A DNA stretch of 64,000 bases, taken from Diadema setosum. Lineage: Eukaryota; Echinodermata; Echinoidea; Diadematoida; Diadematidae. The position numbers were made by a program, and so were the translations under genes. Numbering within the stretch: position 1 is the stretch's first letter; the number at the start of each line of letters is the position of its first letter. The DNA lies in assembly GCF_964275005.1 (NCBI RefSeq), contig NC_092686.1, forward strand, positions 45,258,333 through 45,322,332, in the 5' to 3' direction. Positions 60,701-64,000 of this stretch are shown piece by piece. Under the pieces are notes generated by a model, which was not told the DNA's origin, did not search any database, and saw only the letters and a list, made by a program, of their open reading frames with translations.

Positions 60701-63673
60701 AATGTTGAAACAAGGAAATGCTATCCATGGACCATGTGTGATTTAAGATGAGCTTGAATACCAGTAAAGAAATGTCACATCAGTAGTAATGTACATTGCC
60801 TGTCACTATCAATTCAATTATTCTGCACAATTCATTTAATCCAACAGTGATGCAGAATGCACCAGTTGTCATTGCTTTGTCCTTTCTCTCTGTTGAGATG
60901 AAGATTGTGGGAACGCTGTCGGGTATTCAGTACCCACAGTGTGTGACAGTGGTGTGACTGAGGTGGAGGGGAGGGGTTCTAGTCTAGTGCTTCTGTGCTT
61001 TCAACAAGAAGGTTGAAGGTTCAAGCCCTGCCATTACTATAAGTCCCGAAATGGGACACTTTATCTGCAATGCTCATGTCTACCCATGTGTATGAATGGG
61101 TACCTGGTGTGATTATGAAGCTAAACATTAATGTAGTTGTATTCAACATGTGTGCACTATAGAGTGGCAACCTGGCTAGAATGCTTTTATTTTGTGGGGG
61201 TCGGGGGATGGGGGAGGGGGTGATTAGTGCACTGTGGCTGCAGGTTTGAATCCTGTCAGCAGGAAAATAATGTGTAAGTCACTTTGAGCAATGCAACTTG
61301 GCAGAGGTGAAAGTCAACAACTAACATTGGAATCGCAGTAATGTTTGATATGTCAAGAGATGGACCTTATATTTTTTGTCAGTCTTCCGTGGAAATCATA
61401 CTGGGTCAGCTTCAGTTGAAATAACCCCTGTGATGTGCATTGATAAAATCTGTCTTGTTTTCTTTACCAGTGGTGTGACTGAGTTGGTTGTAACAGACAG
61501 CAGTGATGGAATGGACGTATGCATCAACCAGAAGATGGTAGACTTGGGATTGGCAACATCATCATTTTACCACAAGGCAGTCATTGAAGATCATGGTATG
61601 TAGCTTTGTAAGAAACTGATAAGTCATTTCTAGGGGGAAGGATGGTGGGACAAAGTCTTTGGAGAATGAGGATTGTTAAAAGAGAGGGTCGAGATAAACC
61701 ACTCAATTTTTTTTTTTTTTTTTTTTTTTAATACTAAAGTTGCCTTTTTTTTCACATAAAATGATTTGCATTGCATCTGACCATGTTTTATTTTGTGGCT
61801 GATTTTTATCATATTTTCACAATTTTTTTATGTTTTCTCCTTCACTACAAATCCTTTGATAGCTATTGACTCGTGAATGATGTTTAGCTAGATTTTGATT
61901 ATGCAGATATATACAAATGAAAAATTAAGAAGATCAAAGGAGAAAAATGATTAAGATTGTCTTGTCACTACACGACGCAAGCATTTTTCCCTTCACAAAG
62001 AGTAGCCAGTTACCAGTATGACTTTCATTTCATGCAATTACATTTTACACTTTCTCGTGCCCATTGTGTCTTTGTCTCCTAATTTGGAACAATTCTCTAT
62101 TGGTCTCAGCAGAGGAGAATTCTGGAAAGCCCCTACATCAGCAGGCTGGGCTTGAGGTAGAGGAAGGGTCTTCACACAGTGGACACAAGGGAGGTTCAGT
62201 GGATGGCAAGCCACCCCTGGTTGCTAAGGAGGAGATTCTTGATGAGTGGAATCCCATGATGCAACACTTCAGGTCAGAGGTCAACAGCTATGGGGTAGAT
62301 ATGGATGATCTTGGTGTTGCTACAACTGGCGTAAGTGAGTGAACACATATTTCCTCTGCTTCTTGCCATTATTCTACATGTACATGTACGTACACTGCAC
62401 TGGTCTGTTTGTGACTACATTGTGATAAACATTATAAATGTAAACATAAGAATGAAACTTACCCACGTCATATGATATATTTTACCCAATCATAGTAGAG
62501 GATATTGTTTGGGGAAAGTCCTGAAGTTGTTTATTAACAGTAACAGGACTGGTGAAAATGCTTTCCAGTCTTGAAGGCCTTGCTTTGGAATCAGCTTCCA
62601 TCAAACATCCATGCTACACTTCTACTGACTTATTTATTTAATTGATTTTCCTGTTGTTTCTCCTTGTAAAATGCTGTGGAACCAATTGGTATAGGAGTGC
62701 TATGTAAGTGACCATATCACTATCCTTGGAAACAGCTTGTGTACTCCAATATTTAGGTTTGCAAAATTTGAAAACTGTTTTGCCTGTCAAAATGCAATTA
62801 AATTTCAGTTTGAGAAGGTGCATTCCATTCATTCAAAACTATTTCATGATTTAGAAGTTAGAAGTGCTCAAAGATACTGTTGGCATGTTTAGAGGTAGAG
62901 ATAGTTTAATTTTTATTCTTTTTTTTTTTTTTTTATTAAAGGGAAGGTAAACCCAAAGAGCAATGTGGATTGAGTGAAAGCAGCAACATTAGTAGAACAC
63001 ATCAGTAAAAGTTTGAGGAAAATCGGACAATCGATGCAAAAGTTATGAATTTTCAAAGTTTTGGTGTTGGAACCGCTGGATGAGGAGACTACTAGAGGTT
63101 ATGACGTATGAGAGGACAACAATACAAAGAAAATATAAAGGAAATTCAACAAAAATTCATTTTCTAGCGTTATGAAAAAGCACTTGACTAACCGCTTTCA
63201 GAAAGCAGGGGGGAATAATTGTTACCCTTAACATATGTCAGTATCAAGTTGGCGGAATTTGTAATTTTCATGAAAAATGGATTTTTGTAGAATTTTCTTT
63301 ATATTTTCTTTGTATTGTTGTCCACTCATACGTCATAACTTCTAGTAGTCTCCTCATCCAGCGGTTCCAACACCAAAACATTAAAAATTCATAACTTTTG
63401 CATCGATTGTCCGATTTTCTTCAAACTTTCACTGATGCGTTCTACTAATGTTGCTGCTTTCTCTCAATCCACATTGCTTTTAGGGTTTATCTTCCCTTTA
63501 AAATCAGTGTAGCAGTGTTGATAGTGGAGGGTGATTCATTTGTGTTGATTTTCACTTTTCACTACTTTGTGTGTGCCCAGAATCGAACTACAGTGAAAGA
63601 GTGTGCAAATATGCTGCGGTGGGTAAATTCTGCTACAAAGGCCAGAGTTGTCCTTTCGAACATCCAAGACCAG
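50067..63673 (+). CDS. Multi-Tudor protein with coiled coil and CCCH zinc finger (5' and middle part)
   Basis: Exons: 50067-50183, 51035-51176, 51857-52062, 52756-52974, 53836-53999, 55308-55417, 56005-56150, 56548-56730, 57452-57614, 58537-59811, 60142-60247, 61471-61595, 62110-62330 and 63581-63673. This gives about 1090 residues and continues past the window. Residues 1-85 form a heptad-rich coil (MSSRKKHIVEMQKTLE). The first extended Tudor (about 229-480) has NWYRARVI and the aromatic-cage signature YVDYGN. A Ser/Lys-rich linker with a lysine run (about 523-532) follows. The second extended Tudor (about 768-960) reads WYRGTITD and YVDFGEEEW, lacking the Asn of the methylarginine pocket. 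The CCCH finger is CKYAAVGKFC-x5-C-x3-H. Tudor proteins of this type bind methylated PIWI tails in germ granules; function is inferred. The donor at 52062 and the phase between the last two exons are weak, so a small exon may be missing. No RING or MYND domain is seen; no vertebrate symbol can be assigned safely. Confidence 0.83.
51529..51577. repeat. (AAAC)n microsatellite
   Basis: About 12 units of AAAC followed by a T run, in an intron of the Tudor gene. Confidence 0.95.
51680..51711. repeat. (GT)n microsatellite
   Basis: About 15 GT units in the same intron of the Tudor gene. Confidence 0.9.
53422..53778. mobile_element. TTAA-type foldback MITE, family D (opposite orientation)
   Basis: TTAA at 53418-53421 precedes AGACATAATTTACCATTTG, mirrored near the right end by 'caaaggtaaataaacct'. 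The inner block 'ctttattgcgaaaattttat' is the complement of the core at 7196-7551. Intronic in the Tudor gene, ending shortly before the exon at 53836. Confidence 0.75.
54060..54144. mobile_element. 90-bp TTAA-target micro-MITE, copy 3 (decayed ends)
   Basis: It contains gagtcccgagtatactcggg and 'gtgggaaatgagtgttggag', matching the copies at 44975 and 45460. Terminal repeats and TTAA are worn. Lies in the intron that splits the first extended Tudor domain. Confidence 0.75.
55468..55617. repeat. (CTAT)n imperfect microsatellite
   Basis: About 150 bases of CTAT/CTGT repeats in the intron after the exon ending at 55417. The Leu/Ile/Tyr/Ser-rich frame across it is an artefact. Confidence 0.92.
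62940..63497. mobile_element. TTAA-flanked foldback MITE, family C (558 bp)
   Basis: TTAA lies at 62936-62939 and 63498-63501. AGGGAAGGTAAACCC at the left is mirrored by gggtttatcttccct. Long arms include 'gaggaaaatcggacaatcg' with its complement, and 'ccgctggatgaggagactac' with its complement. It lies immediately upstream of the CCCH exon of the Tudor gene. Confidence 0.88.
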
Positions 63674-63755
63674 GTGAGGTGTTGATACTGATACTGGTGA
63701 CATGGCATTTGCTCCTGCGTCTATTGTTCCAGTGTTATTTTTTCCAAGGACTTTA

Positions 63756-63840
63756 GTCGGGTTAGGGTTAGGGTTGGGAAGGGGTTTTAGGTTTAGTTTG
63801 ATTTGAGGATTAGGGTTAGGGTTGTGTTTGTGGGTTTAGT
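63756..63840. repeat. Interstitial telomere-like TTAGGG repeats
   Basis: 'gggttagggttagggttggg' and later 'ggattagggttagggttgtg' are short runs of TTAGGG with degenerate G/T-rich sequence between and after them. They lie about 85 bases past the CCCH exon, in an intron. Confidence 0.75.
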
Positions 63841-64000
63841 AGAATTTATGTTTGGGTTTAACAGCGTACAGATATTTCATGGGAGCAATTGTCACAGGAG
63901 CAAATGTCATGGAACCAATGATTCCTCTTCTATGGTATTTGTAGTCTTCTATTCAGCACTCTTGTGTGTAATTTTAGATGCATGCAGTTGTAATGCACTT

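Overview
The window looks like nuclear DNA from a marine deuterostome invertebrate, most likely an echinoderm. It is AT-rich, with many small exons, long introns, abundant short foldback elements and the recurrent 'taggcctat' motif. No virus-like or LTR element and no CRISPR array was recognised. Exon models below were built by hand from reading-frame similarity, splice-site sequence and intron phase, so exact edges need transcript support.

Left third (1-23.9 kb, + strand): two tandem EXD1-like (3'-5' exonuclease-domain, piRNA-pathway family) genes. The first, at 117-3307, is only the 3' part of a gene that starts left of the window, and its visible exonuclease motifs are degenerate. The second, at 13801-23842, is complete (six exons, about 463 residues) and keeps all DEDDy active-site residues. 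Between them lies about 10 kb of repeat-rich DNA. Intron 1 of the second gene carries a 5'-truncated LINE.

Middle (24-32 kb): gene-free and dominated by a roughly 2.0-kb tandem direct duplication (about 27312-31340). Each unit carries a tRNA-like segment and four perfect CRE palindromes.

32.5-46.1 kb, - strand: a phase-compatible series of exons. The 5' part encodes a CARF/ALS2CR8-type domain (40466-46134) and the 3' part a DUF4743 plus Nudix hydrolase (32489-39820). They are either two neighbouring genes or one fusion gene. The junction is in phase, but a stop codon lies right at the last CARF donor, so both readings remain open.

50.1 kb to the right edge, + strand: a large Tudor-domain gene (at least 14 coding exons, about 1090 residues visible). 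It has an N-terminal coiled coil, two extended Tudor domains, a lysine-rich linker and a CCCH zinc finger, and runs off the window. It faces away from the CARF gene, with about 3.9 kb between start codons; both 5' ends carry copies of the same GC-rich foldback. EXD1 and Tudor proteins are established piRNA partners in other animals, so their closeness here is worth noting, although synteny alone proves nothing.

Repeats: several families of foldback MITEs flanked by TTAA (piggyBac-like), TA-flanked mariner/pogo-like MITEs, a tRNA-derived SINE family, LINE 3' remnants, minisatellites and simple repeats fill most of the non-coding space.
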